Shown here piece after piece: positions 19,755-29,061 of a stretch of DNA of 64,000 nt (its first letter is position 1; each line of letters starts with the position of its first letter). The translations under genes were made by a program, and so were the position numbers. Below the pieces are notes generated by a model, which saw only the letters and a list, made by a program, of their open reading frames with translations, did no database searches and was not told the DNA's origin. The stretch lies in assembly GCF_015864825.1 (NCBI RefSeq), contig NZ_JADYWL010000010.1:1-64000 (forward strand). Direction: 5' to 3'. Source of the DNA: Psychrobacter sp. NZS113. GTDB lineage: Bacteria; Pseudomonadota; Gammaproteobacteria; Pseudomonadales; Moraxellaceae.

Positions 19755-19787
19755 AAAAGCCCATAGCGAATTCGCTATGGGCTTTTT
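19755..19787. terminator. Bidirectional terminator between the kinase gene and metY
   Basis: Perfect palindrome: GCCCATAGCGAA and TTCGCTATGGGC are flanked by AAAA on the left and TTTTT on the right, so it ends transcripts from both convergent genes. Confidence 0.92.
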
Positions 19788-19837
19788 GTTTGTCACCCAA
19801 TAAGCAAGTTACTCAGTTCAATGAGAGCCTTCGAGTA

Positions 19838-21160
19838 TTAAGCTGAAGCTAGTGCCTGCTCTAAATCTGCTTTGATATCTTCAATGTGTTCGATACCAAT
19901 CGACAGTCGTACCATATCAGTGCTGACACCAGCATTCTCTAACTCTTGCTCATTCAACTGACGATGCGTGGTCGTCGCTGGATGACACGCCAATGATTTG
20001 GCATCACCGATATTGACCAAACGCGTAATCAGTTGCAGCGCATCGATAAAGCGCGCACCTGCTTCCAAACCACCTTTAACCCCAAAGGTCAAAATAGCAG
20101 AAGGCGTGCCTTTCATGTACTTCTTAGCAAGCTCATGCTCAGGATGATCCGGTAAACCCGCATATTTCACCCAAGCGACTTTATCATGGTCACGTAGATA
20201 TTCAGCGACTGCTTGCGCATTCTGTACATGTCGCTCCATACGTAAACCCAGTGTCTGCAAGCCTTGTAAAATACTAAAAGCATTCAATGGGCTAAGTGCC
20301 GCGCCAGTATTACGCAGCGGTGCCACACGAGCACGAGCGATAAATGCCGCTGCGCCCACGTCTTTGACAAAGTTCACACCGTGATAACTGTGATCTGGCG
20401 TGTTTAATAATGGAAAACGCTCAGGATAATCACCCCATGCGAATTTACCACTATCGACAATTGCGCCACCAATCGACGTCCCCGTACCACTCATGTACTT
20501 GGTCAATGAATGAATGACAATATCAGCACCAAACTCAAACGGACGACATAGCGCAGGTGTCGCAACCGTACTATCAATTACAACTGGCACGCCATATTCG
20601 TGAGCAATATCACTTAGTGCCTGAATATCCACGATATTACCCAATGGGTTACCGATACTTTCTGCAAAGACCATTTTAGTCTTATCATCGATTAAATCAC
20701 GAATCGCTTCAGGGTTTTTGTGGTCAAAGAAGCGTACTTCGATGCCTTGACGCGGCAATGCATGGGCAAATAAATTGTAAGTACCACCATACAAGGTCGA
20801 CACAGCAACGATATTGTCACCCGCTTCACAGATGGTTTGAATTGCATAAGTGATGGCAGCCATACCAGATGCCACTGCAAGCGCACCGATACCACCTTCA
20901 AGCGCTGCGACGCGCTCTTCTAACACCGCGTTGGTTGGATTCATGATACGGGTATAAATATTACCTGCGACCTTTAAATCAAACAGGTCTGCGCCATGCT
21001 GAGTATTATCAAAGGCATACGAGCTGGTATGATAGATAGGCACTGCGACGGCTTTGGTGGTGGGTTCAACGCTATAACCGGCATGAATTGCTAAGGTTTC
21101 AAGACGTTGAGGGGTCTCTGATTTTTGGGCTGCTTGCTGGTCTGCTTGTGCATCACTCAT
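19838..21160 (-). CDS. metY: O-acetylhomoserine sulfhydrylase / cysteine synthase-type enzyme
   Basis: PLP-dependent Cys/Met-metabolism enzyme, 440 residues, close to the usual length of O-acetylhomoserine aminocarboxypropyltransferase, which makes homocysteine directly from O-acetylhomoserine and sulfide. The PLP lysine is Lys221 in SLTKYMSGTGTSIGG. TLAIHAGYSVEP near the start and SIGIEHIEDIKADLEQAL at the end are typical. The length and the N-terminal form favour MetY over the shorter MetB/MetZ proteins. AAGGAA precedes the ATG. nfuA lies upstream on the same strand but a terminator separates them. Confidence 0.88.
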   Translation of the reverse strand: MSDAQADQQAAQKSETPQRLETLAIHAGYSVEPTTKAVAVPIYHTSSYAFDNTQHGADLFDLKVAGNIYTRIMNPTNAVLEERVAALEGGIGALAVASGMAAITYAIQTICEAGDNIVAVSTLYGGTYNLFAHALPRQGIEVRFFDHKNPEAIRDLIDDKTKMVFAESIGNPLGNIVDIQALSDIAHEYGVPVVIDSTVATPALCRPFEFGADIVIHSLTKYMSGTGTSIGGAIVDSGKFAWGDYPERFPLLNTPDHSYHGVNFVKDVGAAAFIARARVAPLRNTGAALSPLNAFSILQGLQTLGLRMERHVQNAQAVAEYLRDHDKVAWVKYAGLPDHPEHELAKKYMKGTPSAILTFGVKGGLEAGARFIDALQLITRLVNIGDAKSLACHPATTTHRQLNEQELENAGVSTDMVRLSIGIEHIEDIKADLEQALASA

Positions 21161-21250
21161 TATATATTCCTTTATTTCGATAAAAGTTATTAATCAATAA
21201 TCTACCACTGAAAATTCAGCTAAAAAACAATCTACCAAATCATAGCAATA

Positions 21251-21283
21251 AAAAAAGCCAAGTTCATCAAAACTTGGCTTTTT
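21251..21283. terminator. Terminator after nfuA
   Basis: AAGCCAAGTT and AACTTGGCTT form a 10-bp stem over a 7-base loop, with A-run before and T-run after, so it can work on both strands. It follows nfuA and precedes metY on the minus strand. Confidence 0.9.
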
Positions 21284-21335
21284 AATTAAAATAACTCTTC
21301 GCTAGCACTTAAGTCTGCAAATTGCAGCTAGACTT

Positions 21336-22019
21336 TTATTTGTAATAAGCGTTTTCAGTACGGGTATGATCCGTCTCATCAATGACTTGGGTCAACTCTG
21401 GTATTTGCTGCTTAAGCTGTACTTCAACGCCTTGACGCAAGGTCATGTCGACTGCTGAGCACCCTTGGCAACCACCGCCGAATTTTAATACGGCTGTAAG
21501 ACCAACGCCTTCTTCATCAATCAGTTCAAGCAACTGTACATCACCACCATGCGCTGCTAGACCTGGATTAATCTCTGACTGCAATACGTAGTTGATGCGC
21601 TCTTCCACACTGGCATCCGCACCCACTTTAGGTACTTTAGAGTTTGGTGCACGGAAGGTCAGCTGACCACCGAAACGGTCTTTATTGTAATCGATAACGG
21701 CATCTTCTAGATAAGGGACTGATGCCGCTTCGATAAATGCAGAGAAGCTGTCATAAGTAAAACGCAAATCAGCGCTGTCTTCTTCGCCTGGCTGGTTGTA
21801 TGCCATACAGCATTCTGCACGAGGGGTGCCTGGATGCTCAACGAAAATACGTACGCCGATACCGTCTGTATCTTGCTTAGATAACAAATCCGCTAAGTAC
21901 CCTTGGGCTGATTCAGTAATAGTAATATTACTTTTTGCTTCAGTCTGATCAGTATCTAGCGCTGATTCATAGTCTGCTGATGGCGCTACTGGGCTATCAA
22001 CTTGGTCATGCTCACTCAT
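21336..22019 (-). CDS. nfuA: Fe/S biogenesis protein NfuA
   Basis: Carrier that binds a [4Fe-4S] cluster and passes it to target enzymes, especially under stress or iron limitation. The 227-residue protein combines an N-terminal degenerate A-type domain (about 32-128) with a C-terminal Nfu domain holding the CxxC cluster ligands Cys184 and Cys187 in [14 protein letters not shown]. The first 30 residues are an acidic extension absent from E. coli NfuA (191 residues). AGGA precedes the ATG. Confidence 0.94.
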   Translation of the reverse strand: MSEHDQVDSPVAPSADYESALDTDQTEAKSNITITESAQGYLADLLSKQDTDGIGVRIFVEHPGTPRAECCMAYNQPGEEDSADLRFTYDSFSAFIEAASVPYLEDAVIDYNKDRFGGQLTFRAPNSKVPKVGADASVEERINYVLQSEINPGLAAHGGDVQLLELIDEEGVGLTAVLKFGGGCQGCSAVDMTLRQGVEVQLKQQIPELTQVIDETDHTRTENAYYK

Positions 22020-22587
22020 AATGTTTCCTATGCGTTATGACACAAACGCTATATCTATTATGGCTACTGTGTCGTGAATTTGAATGTTTAAAATTTTACG
22101 GCTTGTATAAAACGTGCAGGCTAGCAATATTTGAGATTTATTATTATATGACGCTGCCCGCCATGAGTATAAAGTTTAATTCGTCTATAGCACTCATTAT
22201 ACCTGAATCAAGCATCAATTCCGACCACGCTACTGTGAATTGAACGGTGGCCACTGTAAATGGTTGTCATTGGTTTTTTTAATGATGCTACCTACTGGCA
22301 AAGTAACTCAATATTTAAACAATGAAAAATAAACATGCTTAATAGTTGTGTTGGCTGCCAAGCTATTCTCTATATCAAGCTACTCTCTATATAAAGACAG
22401 CTATACCATTTATCAAGCATCCTCAGCATTTTCGCTATGCAATACCGTTCACATCTCGTCTGAGCAAGTCATTTAGTTTTGACGTAGTATTGATAGTTTG
22501 AATAACTTTATGCACTGGCTTTATGAGCATGGTAACTTTTGATTGCCTTGTATAAATATTACGTATATTTCGGATAGGATGATTTTT
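22020..22587. other. Divergent spacer between nfuA and a hydrolase gene
   Basis: This 568-bp AT-rich spacer contains a 17-bp tandem duplication at 22359-22392. A frame at 22037-22243 has no ribosome-binding site and no recognisable product. No clear promoter or RNA gene was identified. Confidence 0.6.
22359..22392. repeat. 17-bp tandem duplication
   Basis: Two adjacent copies (22359-22375 and 22376-22392) share CAAGCTA, one variable base, then TCTCTATAT, 16 of 17 identical. Confidence 0.8.
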
Positions 22588-23577
22588 ATGATGACACGGA
22601 CGTTGCACCTAATAACTACCAAGGATGATGAGAAAATTGCCGTTTGGAAAGTAGTTGATACTATAGAAAACAGTACGATAGCCAACCCGTTAGAAAATAG
22701 CTTGCCTATTATAAAACCTCAAAATATATTTTTGACTCACGGGACCTTTTCGGACAAACAAACTTGCTTAAAAATTGCTGAATATCTCGCTGGCCTTGGA
22801 CATCACTGCTATATCATGGAGTGGCGCGGTCATGGTGACAGCTCAATGCCAAAAGAAAAATTCAATTTTGAGACGGTGGCTACTTACGACTATGAAGCGA
22901 CTTTCCGCTATTTTTTTGACGAATTAACATTCGATAATTTGCATTGTATTACTCACAGTGGCGGCGGTATTGGTTTGGTTATGTTTTTAGTTCAAAACCC
23001 ACGCTACATCGATAAAATAAACAGCATCAGTATGTTCGCCTGCCAAGCTTATGGTGCAGCGTCAAAGCCTATCAGTCATGCGAAAATTATTGCAGCCAAG
23101 ATATTTACGCGAATGCTTGGCAGTATTCCTGCCAGAAAATTAAAGATGGGCGCTTGTGACGAAAGCTACTATACGATGAGTCAGTGGTACGACTGGAATC
23201 TACAAAAAAACTTTAAAAGTAGTTTCATAAAACAAAGCACCTTTAATGAAAGTGCATTTAATGTAAGTATTGTTAATCAAGCGAGCACTGATACAACTGC
23301 CACTGACGACGAGCCTTTGGACTATCGACAATATATGCCCAATATTACGATACCTGTCTATGCCATCAGTGCTAGAGGAGACAGCTTTATCTCACCTACC
23401 CATGGTTGTCAGCTGCTATTTGATAATTTTAAAAATCCTACCAATGTCTTTCGCGAATACGCGCTCAGCCATGGTGATTTAGACGACTATACTCATAGCC
23501 GCATTATGATCAGCCGTAACGCTGCCAAAGAAATTTGGCCAACGGTGATGGCTTGGATTGAAAAGCATTCCCATTGA
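22588..23577 (+). CDS. Alpha/beta hydrolase family protein
   Basis: Predicted cytosolic hydrolase of 329 residues from the ATG at 22588, which has AGGAT 7 bases upstream; an upstream TTG was rejected. It has an oxyanion-hole LTHGTFSD segment, WRGHGDS, the nucleophile elbow THSGGG with Ser124, the likely Asp in ISARGDSFISP and the likely His in SHGDLDDY. It resembles lipase or acyltransferase-like members of the fold; no substrate can be assigned. It is monocistronic or the first gene before the NAD salvage group, separated by 165 bp. Confidence 0.78.
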   Translation: MMTRTLHLITTKDDEKIAVWKVVDTIENSTIANPLENSLPIIKPQNIFLTHGTFSDKQTCLKIAEYLAGLGHHCYIMEWRGHGDSSMPKEKFNFETVATYDYEATFRYFFDELTFDNLHCITHSGGGIGLVMFLVQNPRYIDKINSISMFACQAYGAASKPISHAKIIAAKIFTRMLGSIPARKLKMGACDESYYTMSQWYDWNLQKNFKSSFIKQSTFNESAFNVSIVNQASTDTTATDDEPLDYRQYMPNITIPVYAISARGDSFISPTHGCQLLFDNFKNPTNVFREYALSHGDLDDYTHSRIMISRNAAKEIWPTVMAWIEKHSH

Positions 23578-23742
23578 AATCATAAGTGCATTTGTTTGAC
23601 CTCGTCACATCACAATGCACATAATCATTGACAGTTATACCATCCCAAACATCTTTCCACTTGTCAGCAAGTCATAGGCTGTGTCAGTATTGGTATCATT
23701 AGTTTTTAATCAATAAAAATAAGTCGTAGGAAGCTAGCGTCT

Positions 23743-24810
23743 ATGAGTGAATTGTCAGAGCAAAATTCAGATAAAAAAAGCGCAGATAGTCAGGATAAAA
23801 AACACTATCGTTATTTGGTTTTCATTGGGCGTTTTCAGCCGTTCCATCGTGGACATAAAGCTGTCATTGACGAAGCATTAAAACGCTCGGATGATGTGAT
23901 TATGCTCATTGGCTCAGCCAACCTGCCACGTAGCTTACGCAATCCATTTAGCGTCGCTGAGCGCGCTGCCATGATTAAAGATGCCTACTCAGCAGAGGAA
24001 GCGGCACGTATTCACTGCGTGGGTCTAGACGATGCCCTCTATAACGACACCCGCTGGCTACAATATGTGCAAGCAGGCGTAAAATCTGTCACTGGTGACT
24101 TGCAGAGCGATATTGGGTTGATTGGTCATTCAAAAGACAGCTCATCGTATTACTTATCGCTATTCCCTAACTGGGACTCGGTCTCGGTACCCAATTATCA
24201 CAATCTATCAGCCACACCTATTAGAGATAGCTATCTGATGGGAGCCACGCCGACGCCTGAGCGCACGCCTGAATCCACCCGTAAAGTGCTGAATGACTTC
24301 AAAAAAACTGACGACTATCATCAACTGCATGAAGAAGCAGATTTCATTGATAAGTATAAAAGACAGTGGGAGTCAGCTCCCTATCCACCTACATTTATGA
24401 CGGCTGATGCTTTGATTGTACAGTCTGGACATATCCTGTTGGTAGAGCGCCGCAGCATGCCAGGGCGCGGATTGTGGGCATTACCTGGTGGGTTCTTAAA
24501 TCCGAAAGAGACCTTATTTGATGCTTGTATCCGTGAGCTGCGTGAAGAAACGCGTCTCAAAGTTCCTGAGCCAGTATTGCGCGGCTCTTGTCACAGTCAG
24601 CATACCTTTGACGACCCCTATCGCTCGGCACGTGGTCGTACGATTACCCAAGCGTTTTACTTTCAGCTTAAAAATGACCCAAAAGGTCTACCAAAAGTAA
24701 AAGGTGGCGATGACGCAGCCAAGGCCTTTTGGTTACCGCTAGCAGAGCTTGATGCCACCATGATGTTCGAAGACCACTATGCGATTATTACCAAGATGGT
24801 TGGGTTATAA
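23743..24810 (+). CDS. nadM: Bifunctional NMN adenylyltransferase / Nudix hydrolase
   Basis: Two-domain NAD metabolism enzyme of 355 residues. The N-terminal nucleotidyltransferase domain carries GRFQPFHRGH (29-38) and SATPIR (156-161) and converts NMN and ATP to NAD. The C-terminal domain has a Nudix box at about 250-272 (GGFLNPKETLFDACIRELRE), which in this family hydrolyses ADP-ribose. The first 20 residues are a Ser/Lys/Asp-rich extension. nadV lies 228 bp downstream, and together they give the two-step salvage of nicotinamide to NAD. Confidence 0.92.
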   Translation: MSELSEQNSDKKSADSQDKKHYRYLVFIGRFQPFHRGHKAVIDEALKRSDDVIMLIGSANLPRSLRNPFSVAERAAMIKDAYSAEEAARIHCVGLDDALYNDTRWLQYVQAGVKSVTGDLQSDIGLIGHSKDSSSYYLSLFPNWDSVSVPNYHNLSATPIRDSYLMGATPTPERTPESTRKVLNDFKKTDDYHQLHEEADFIDKYKRQWESAPYPPTFMTADALIVQSGHILLVERRSMPGRGLWALPGGFLNPKETLFDACIRELREETRLKVPEPVLRGSCHSQHTFDDPYRSARGRTITQAFYFQLKNDPKGLPKVKGGDDAAKAFWLPLAELDATMMFEDHYAIITKMVGL

Positions 24811-24981
24811 ACTTACATAACGTTGACCGACTAGTACATGATTTACAACCTTATAATCGACTATAGTCTATATAATTTATTTTCTTAGTCTGTTTATTTT
24901 TAAACCTGATTTATCACTTTTTCACACATTTTTGTATAAAAGGTTTCACCGCCCGAGTCGATAGACGGCAAGGGTTTACCG

Positions 24982-25016
24982 CTGCAACTGTTTTTTTATC
25001 AAAGCAGCTGCGGCAT
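24982..25016 (+). promoter_or_regulatory. Hairpin in the nadV leader
   Basis: GCTGCAACTG and CAGCTGC can pair with one mismatch and one wobble over a T-rich loop, ending about 20 bp before nadV. Possibly structural control of nadV expression. No known riboswitch was recognised. Confidence 0.3.
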
Positions 25017-25038
25017 TTCAAAGCAGAGGAGTTCTGTG

Positions 25039-26436
25039 ATGTATACCAGTAATCTAAATAATTTAATTCTTAACAGCGACAGCTATAAAACCTCACATTG
25101 GGTGCAATATCCAAGCGGTAGCGAATATCTGTCAAGCTACATTGAGGCGCGTAAAGGCGACTATGATGTGGTATTTTTTGGCTTGCAAGCATTTATCAAA
25201 GAATACCTAAGCACCCCTATTACCCACCAAGATATCGATGAAGCCGAGATGGTTGTACAAGCGCACGGCTTGACTTTCAATCGTGCTGGTTGGGAGCATT
25301 TGGTGGACAAACACAATGGTTATCTACCACTACGTATCGAAGCCGTACCTGAAGGCAGCATCGTGCCAGTGTCTAACGTAGTCTGCCAAGTCATCAATAC
25401 CGACCCTGAGTTTTACTGGCTGCCAAGCTATATCGAAACTGCATTATTACGTGCTATCTGGTATCCGTCGACGGTTGCTAGCGTCTCGCATTATTGCAAA
25501 GACATCATTCGTAAAGCTTTAGAAAAGTCAGCAGACAACACCGAATCACTTACGTTCAGACTGCATGATTTTGGCTCACGCGGTGCATCTAGTCAGGAGT
25601 CTGTGGCACTTGGCAGCTTGGCACATTTGGTAAACTTTGCGGGCACTGATTCAATGACGGCGTTAGTGGCTGCCAGTCGCTGGTATCAAATGGATAAAGA
25701 TATGCCAGCATTTTCTATCCCTGCAGCTGAACACAGCACGATGACCGCATGGGGCCGTGATGGTGAGACAGCAGCCTTTGCCAATATGATTGAACAGTTT
25801 GGTGGCGAAGGAAAAAGCTTCTCAGTGGTCTCAGACAGCTACGACTTATGGAACGCCATCGATAATATCTGGGGTGGCAGCCTAAAAGACGACGTAAAAA
25901 ACATGGGCGGCACATTGGTCATTAGACCAGACAGTGGCGAGCCTACCAAAGTCGTCCGCGAGGCGTTAGAGCGCTTGGCAGTGAAATTTGGAACGACCGT
26001 TAACAGTAAAGGCTATAAAGTACTACCTGACTACGTACGAGTCATCCAAGGTGATGGTATCAGTCCACAAAGCTTAACCAAGATAATTGATGTCATACTA
26101 AAAGCAGGGTTTAGCGTTGAAAACGTGACCTTTGGTATGGGCGGTGGCTTACTACAGCAAGTCAACCGTGACACCATGAGCTGGGCGATGAAAGCCAGTT
26201 CCATCTCTATTAATGGCACATGGAAAGACATCTATAAAGATCCCATTACTAGCCGTTCGAAACGCTCAAAAAAAGGTCGTTTGGCTTTAGTTCAAAATAT
26301 TGATGGACAGCTAAAAACCATCAAGGCTGATGACTTAGCTGCCGATGCGGAAAACCTGCTGCGTGATGTGTATGTCGATGGCCAACTATTAATTGAAGAC
26401 AATCTAACGGCTATTCGAGAGCGTGCTGGATGGTAG
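25039..26436 (+). CDS. nadV: Nicotinamide phosphoribosyltransferase
   Basis: Makes NMN from nicotinamide and PRPP, allowing NAD salvage without deamidation. The 465-residue protein has the NAMPT-type N-terminus LNSDSYKTSHWVQYP, the FRLHDFGSRGASS segment, VIRPDSGEP and GMGGGLLQQVNRDTM, all typical of the NadV/NAMPT branch rather than the shorter PncB. AGAGGAG sits 7 bases before the ATG; the preceding GTG was not used. An SGNH hydrolase gene begins 4 bp after its stop, so the two are co-transcribed. The NAD pair with nadM is on the same strand. Confidence 0.93.
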   Translation: MYTSNLNNLILNSDSYKTSHWVQYPSGSEYLSSYIEARKGDYDVVFFGLQAFIKEYLSTPITHQDIDEAEMVVQAHGLTFNRAGWEHLVDKHNGYLPLRIEAVPEGSIVPVSNVVCQVINTDPEFYWLPSYIETALLRAIWYPSTVASVSHYCKDIIRKALEKSADNTESLTFRLHDFGSRGASSQESVALGSLAHLVNFAGTDSMTALVAASRWYQMDKDMPAFSIPAAEHSTMTAWGRDGETAAFANMIEQFGGEGKSFSVVSDSYDLWNAIDNIWGGSLKDDVKNMGGTLVIRPDSGEPTKVVREALERLAVKFGTTVNSKGYKVLPDYVRVIQGDGISPQSLTKIIDVILKAGFSVENVTFGMGGGLLQQVNRDTMSWAMKASSISINGTWKDIYKDPITSRSKRSKKGRLALVQNIDGQLKTIKADDLAADAENLLRDVYVDGQLLIEDNLTAIRERAGW

Positions 26437-26440
26437 CAAT

Positions 26441-27286
26441 ATGATAAATAGCAATAAAATGGCGACAGTGGCAAGAGATGTACTCCTTGCCCCTGTTTAT
26501 CTTTATCAAGGTCGTAGGATTAAGCGCGATACCATCCGCTTGCCTGAGCCACACGGTGAAAGACATGGTCATGTCCAATTAAACCAATCTACCAATACCC
26601 TTTCTGCTAATACTCAAAAAGATACCGTCAAAAAAACGCTAAACGTCATGGTCGTTGGTGACTCAGCCGCCGCTGGTGTTGGTAGTCAGACACAGCAAGA
26701 AGCACTAGTAGGCAAGCTGATCCCTGCTTTGCAACAGCAGCCTGCTATTCGTACTCAGTTTGATGAGCTGACATGGTCGTTGCAAGCAACCACTGGACAC
26801 ACTAGCTTTGATATTTTGCGGAGGTTATATATCCTACCTGCTCCTAGCCAAGCGGTGGATGTCATGGTATTGAGTGTCGGAGTGAATGACACCACTGCTA
26901 ATGTCTCTACGCGTAAATGGCAGCAGCAGATTGAAGATATCATTGCTATTGCTCAGCGCAAGTTTGGTGTGCGAGAATTGATTTTTTCAAGTCTACCACC
27001 AATGGCACAAATGCCTGCAATACCTACTCCGCTCAATAACTTTATTGGTGCCAAAGCATCGACTTTGGATAGGATACTGCAGCAAGTCTGTGCCGCGCAT
27101 GACAGTGTTACTTACATGGAAACTGACTTTCCGCGAATGATAGAAGAGCACTTTAATGGCAAACCTATTGATATTGCCGTGATGTTTGCTAGTGACGGCT
27201 TTCATCCTAGCAGCCTAATGTATGGCTATTGGGCACAGCAGTTGTCAGATTTGATGGTGCAAGTATTAGACACTCCGACTGCTTAA
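26441..27286 (+). CDS. SGNH/GDSL-family hydrolase
   Basis: Esterase-fold protein of 281 residues from the chosen ATG. Block I is GDSAAAGVGS with the nucleophile Ser, block III is SVGVNDTT with the oxyanion Asn, and the catalytic Asp/His pair is in SDGFHPS near the C-terminus, so all SGNH blocks are present. There is no signal peptide, so it is probably cytosolic. It starts 4 bp after nadV. A later ATG at 26459 is also possible. Function unknown; the tight link to nadV hints at a role near NAD salvage or may be chance. Confidence 0.82.
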   Translation: MINSNKMATVARDVLLAPVYLYQGRRIKRDTIRLPEPHGERHGHVQLNQSTNTLSANTQKDTVKKTLNVMVVGDSAAAGVGSQTQQEALVGKLIPALQQQPAIRTQFDELTWSLQATTGHTSFDILRRLYILPAPSQAVDVMVLSVGVNDTTANVSTRKWQQQIEDIIAIAQRKFGVRELIFSSLPPMAQMPAIPTPLNNFIGAKASTLDRILQQVCAAHDSVTYMETDFPRMIEEHFNGKPIDIAVMFASDGFHPSSLMYGYWAQQLSDLMVQVLDTPTA

Positions 27287-27334
27287 GGCTTGTCTTAATT
27301 TCACCTTTCAGAAACACTACCCTAAAATTCAAAC

Positions 27335-27365
27335 AAAAAAACCGCTGAATAATCAGCGGTTTTTT
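27335..27365. terminator. Bidirectional terminator between the SGNH hydrolase gene and rpmE2
   Basis: ACCGCTGA and TCAGCGGT pair perfectly over an ATAA loop, with A-run on the left and T-run on the right. Confidence 0.93.
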
Positions 27366-27402
27366 CTTGCTTTGCGAAATATATTTACACAATAAGTGTA
27401 AA

Positions 27403-27684
27403 TTATTCTGCAGCGTCAGTATCAGCAGCTTTCTTACGGCCACCAAACGCACCAAAGCGTTTGTTAAAGCTAGCAACACGGCCTTCAGTAGAAGTTTTGC
27501 GTTGTTCGCCAGTATAGAATGGATGCGACGCACTTGAGATATCAAGTGGGTAGTATGGATATTCTGTACCTTCGTATTCACGAGTAGCTTTAGTTTTAGC
27601 AGTTGAACGAGTCAAAAAGAAAACGTCAGCGTTAGTGTCGTGGAATAAAACTTCTTGGTAATTAGGATGGATATCTTTACGCAT
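27403..27684 (-). CDS. rpmE2: 50S ribosomal protein L31 type B
   Basis: 93-residue zinc-independent paralogue of L31. It starts [21 protein letters not shown] and has the type B form FLTRSTAKT and [14 protein letters not shown], with no CxxC zinc motif. In many bacteria this form replaces zinc-binding L31 when zinc is scarce and is controlled by Zur; no obvious Zur box was found upstream here. The Lys/Ala/Asp-rich C-terminus is short. Cytosolic, ribosome-bound. Confidence 0.95.
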   Translation of the reverse strand: MRKDIHPNYQEVLFHDTNADVFFLTRSTAKTKATREYEGTEYPYYPLDISSASHPFYTGEQRKTSTEGRVASFNKRFGAFGGRKKAADTDAAE

Positions 27685-28099
27685 AATAAACTCTCTATGT
27701 CCGATGTATGTATAGTGCTTTTGAGCAACATCTTAAATGATGTGTCAAATCAGCAATGGCATACGTAACTGAGGCACTAAGGACATTTATAAGTATGGCA
27801 GCTGCATCACTGGCTTATTCCAGCACCCAACACCATTCCTCTGCTCACTTAGCCTTTCCCCAGCGGGAAAATCAAAACGCGATTTTAACGGTTTTCGACG
27901 TCCGATGCAAGTCAGTCAGGTGCTAAGACTGTAATGATATGCCAATACAATCTCGATAAAGATCAATCAGTTCTAGAACACAAAAGAATAGTGTACCAAA
28001 GGCAATAAAAGTCGATATAGTCAATCCTCTATACTTTAATATGCCGAGCAAGCTAAATAACGTAGCAGCTACATAGTGAATAGACCATAGCGTGCCATA
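27685..28099. other. Intergenic region upstream of rpmE2
   Basis: 415 bp without a gene. It holds several small inverted repeats: ACATC-TTAAAT-GATGT at 27728-27743, TTTCCC-CAGC-GGGAAA at 27855-27870 and AAAATC...GATTTT at 27868-27886. The middle part is less AT-rich than the surroundings, so an unrecognised small RNA is possible, but nothing supports a specific family. Confidence 0.45.
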
Positions 28100-28933
28100 T
28101 TATTCAGTTAATAGTTTGGCTAGCATCAATACGCCTGATGCCAATGGGCTGTCTTTACGATAAACAATCGATAGCTGAACTTGTTTTGACCCATGACTGA
28201 GTGGCGTCATGACCAATGATTTTTCATATCGACTACCGACCACCATATTTTTACCAATGATGGTGTAGCCTAACCCTGCAGCGACGCATCCTAAGACACC
28301 ATCAGCGCTGCTCATCAGCATTAGCTCATCACACCCTCTGCCTGCTTCTTGTTGCCAAATAATGGCCTGTGTCCTATAACCACAACCTTCATCACGTACG
28401 AATAAAACAGCGTCATGCTCACTGCCCAGTGGCGTCACCATCATCAGCTCTTCTCTGACAACAGGAATCACCACCAGATCTTTATGCTTGGGGGCATTGC
28501 CGATTGCCGCACAGTCCACTTTATTATTTAATACAGCCAATACCAACCTATCGCTAGTATCTGTATAAATTTTAGCGCGAATCTCAGAGTGGTTTAACTT
28601 TAGTTGTTTCAGTGCTAATGGCATATGAACAGCAGCAAATGTTTCAGGCATACCGATTATTAATTCATAACTGTCTTTATTACGCAACATAGCCGTTGTG
28701 GCTTGGTACTCTAGTTTTAAAATTTGATCGGCGTAATCGCACAGCTGTCGCCCACTCGGGGTTAACTGCAACTTTCGACCAATGATATTGAATAGCTTGG
28801 TATCTATTTCTCTTTCGAGTTTTTTAATACGATTGGTAATATTCGACTGAACGGTATGCAATTTCTCAGCAGCCCCTTTAATCCCGTCTTCATCCACCAC
28901 CGCTTTAAACGTCTTTAACGTCAAAATCTCCAT
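28100..28933 (-). CDS. LysR-family transcriptional regulator
   Basis: 277-residue LTTR with an N-terminal winged helix-turn-helix (about 1-60; GIKGAAEKLHTVQSNITNRIKKLE is split here as GIKGAAEKLHTVQ and SNITNRIKKLE) and a C-terminal substrate-binding domain. The ATG at 28933 has AAGGAT upstream; a GTG 18 bp further out was rejected. It is divergent from an MFS transporter gene, the standard LysR arrangement, so it most likely controls that transporter in response to a small ligand. A T-N11-A type inverted repeat lies between them. Confidence 0.9.
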   Translation of the reverse strand: MEILTLKTFKAVVDEDGIKGAAEKLHTVQSNITNRIKKLEREIDTKLFNIIGRKLQLTPSGRQLCDYADQILKLEYQATTAMLRNKDSYELIIGMPETFAAVHMPLALKQLKLNHSEIRAKIYTDTSDRLVLAVLNNKVDCAAIGNAPKHKDLVVIPVVREELMMVTPLGSEHDAVLFVRDEGCGYRTQAIIWQQEAGRGCDELMLMSSADGVLGCVAAGLGYTIIGKNMVVGSRYEKSLVMTPLSHGSKQVQLSIVYRKDSPLASGVLMLAKLLTE

Positions 28934-28962
28934 GTGAAAATCCTTATTCACTTATCAAATAG

Positions 28963-28977
28963 TTCTTATAATGAGAA
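28963..28977. promoter_or_regulatory. Candidate LysR operator (T-N11-A)
   Basis: TTCTTATAATGAGAA is an imperfect inverted repeat (TTCT...AGAA) with T-N11-A spacing, in the divergent promoter region of the LysR and MFS genes. It also includes a TATAAT reading on the plus strand. Confidence 0.45.
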
Positions 28978-29061
28978 TACTTTGTTCTAGATAATTCAAT
29001 TTTTAAGATTAACAGAGTCACGTATTCTTTGTTAATAACTTTCCGATATGAAGTAATAAAA

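Noticed and set aside
27685..27800. Zur box upstream of rpmE2
   Set aside because: Expected from the biology of type B L31, but no GTTATA-type palindrome is present.
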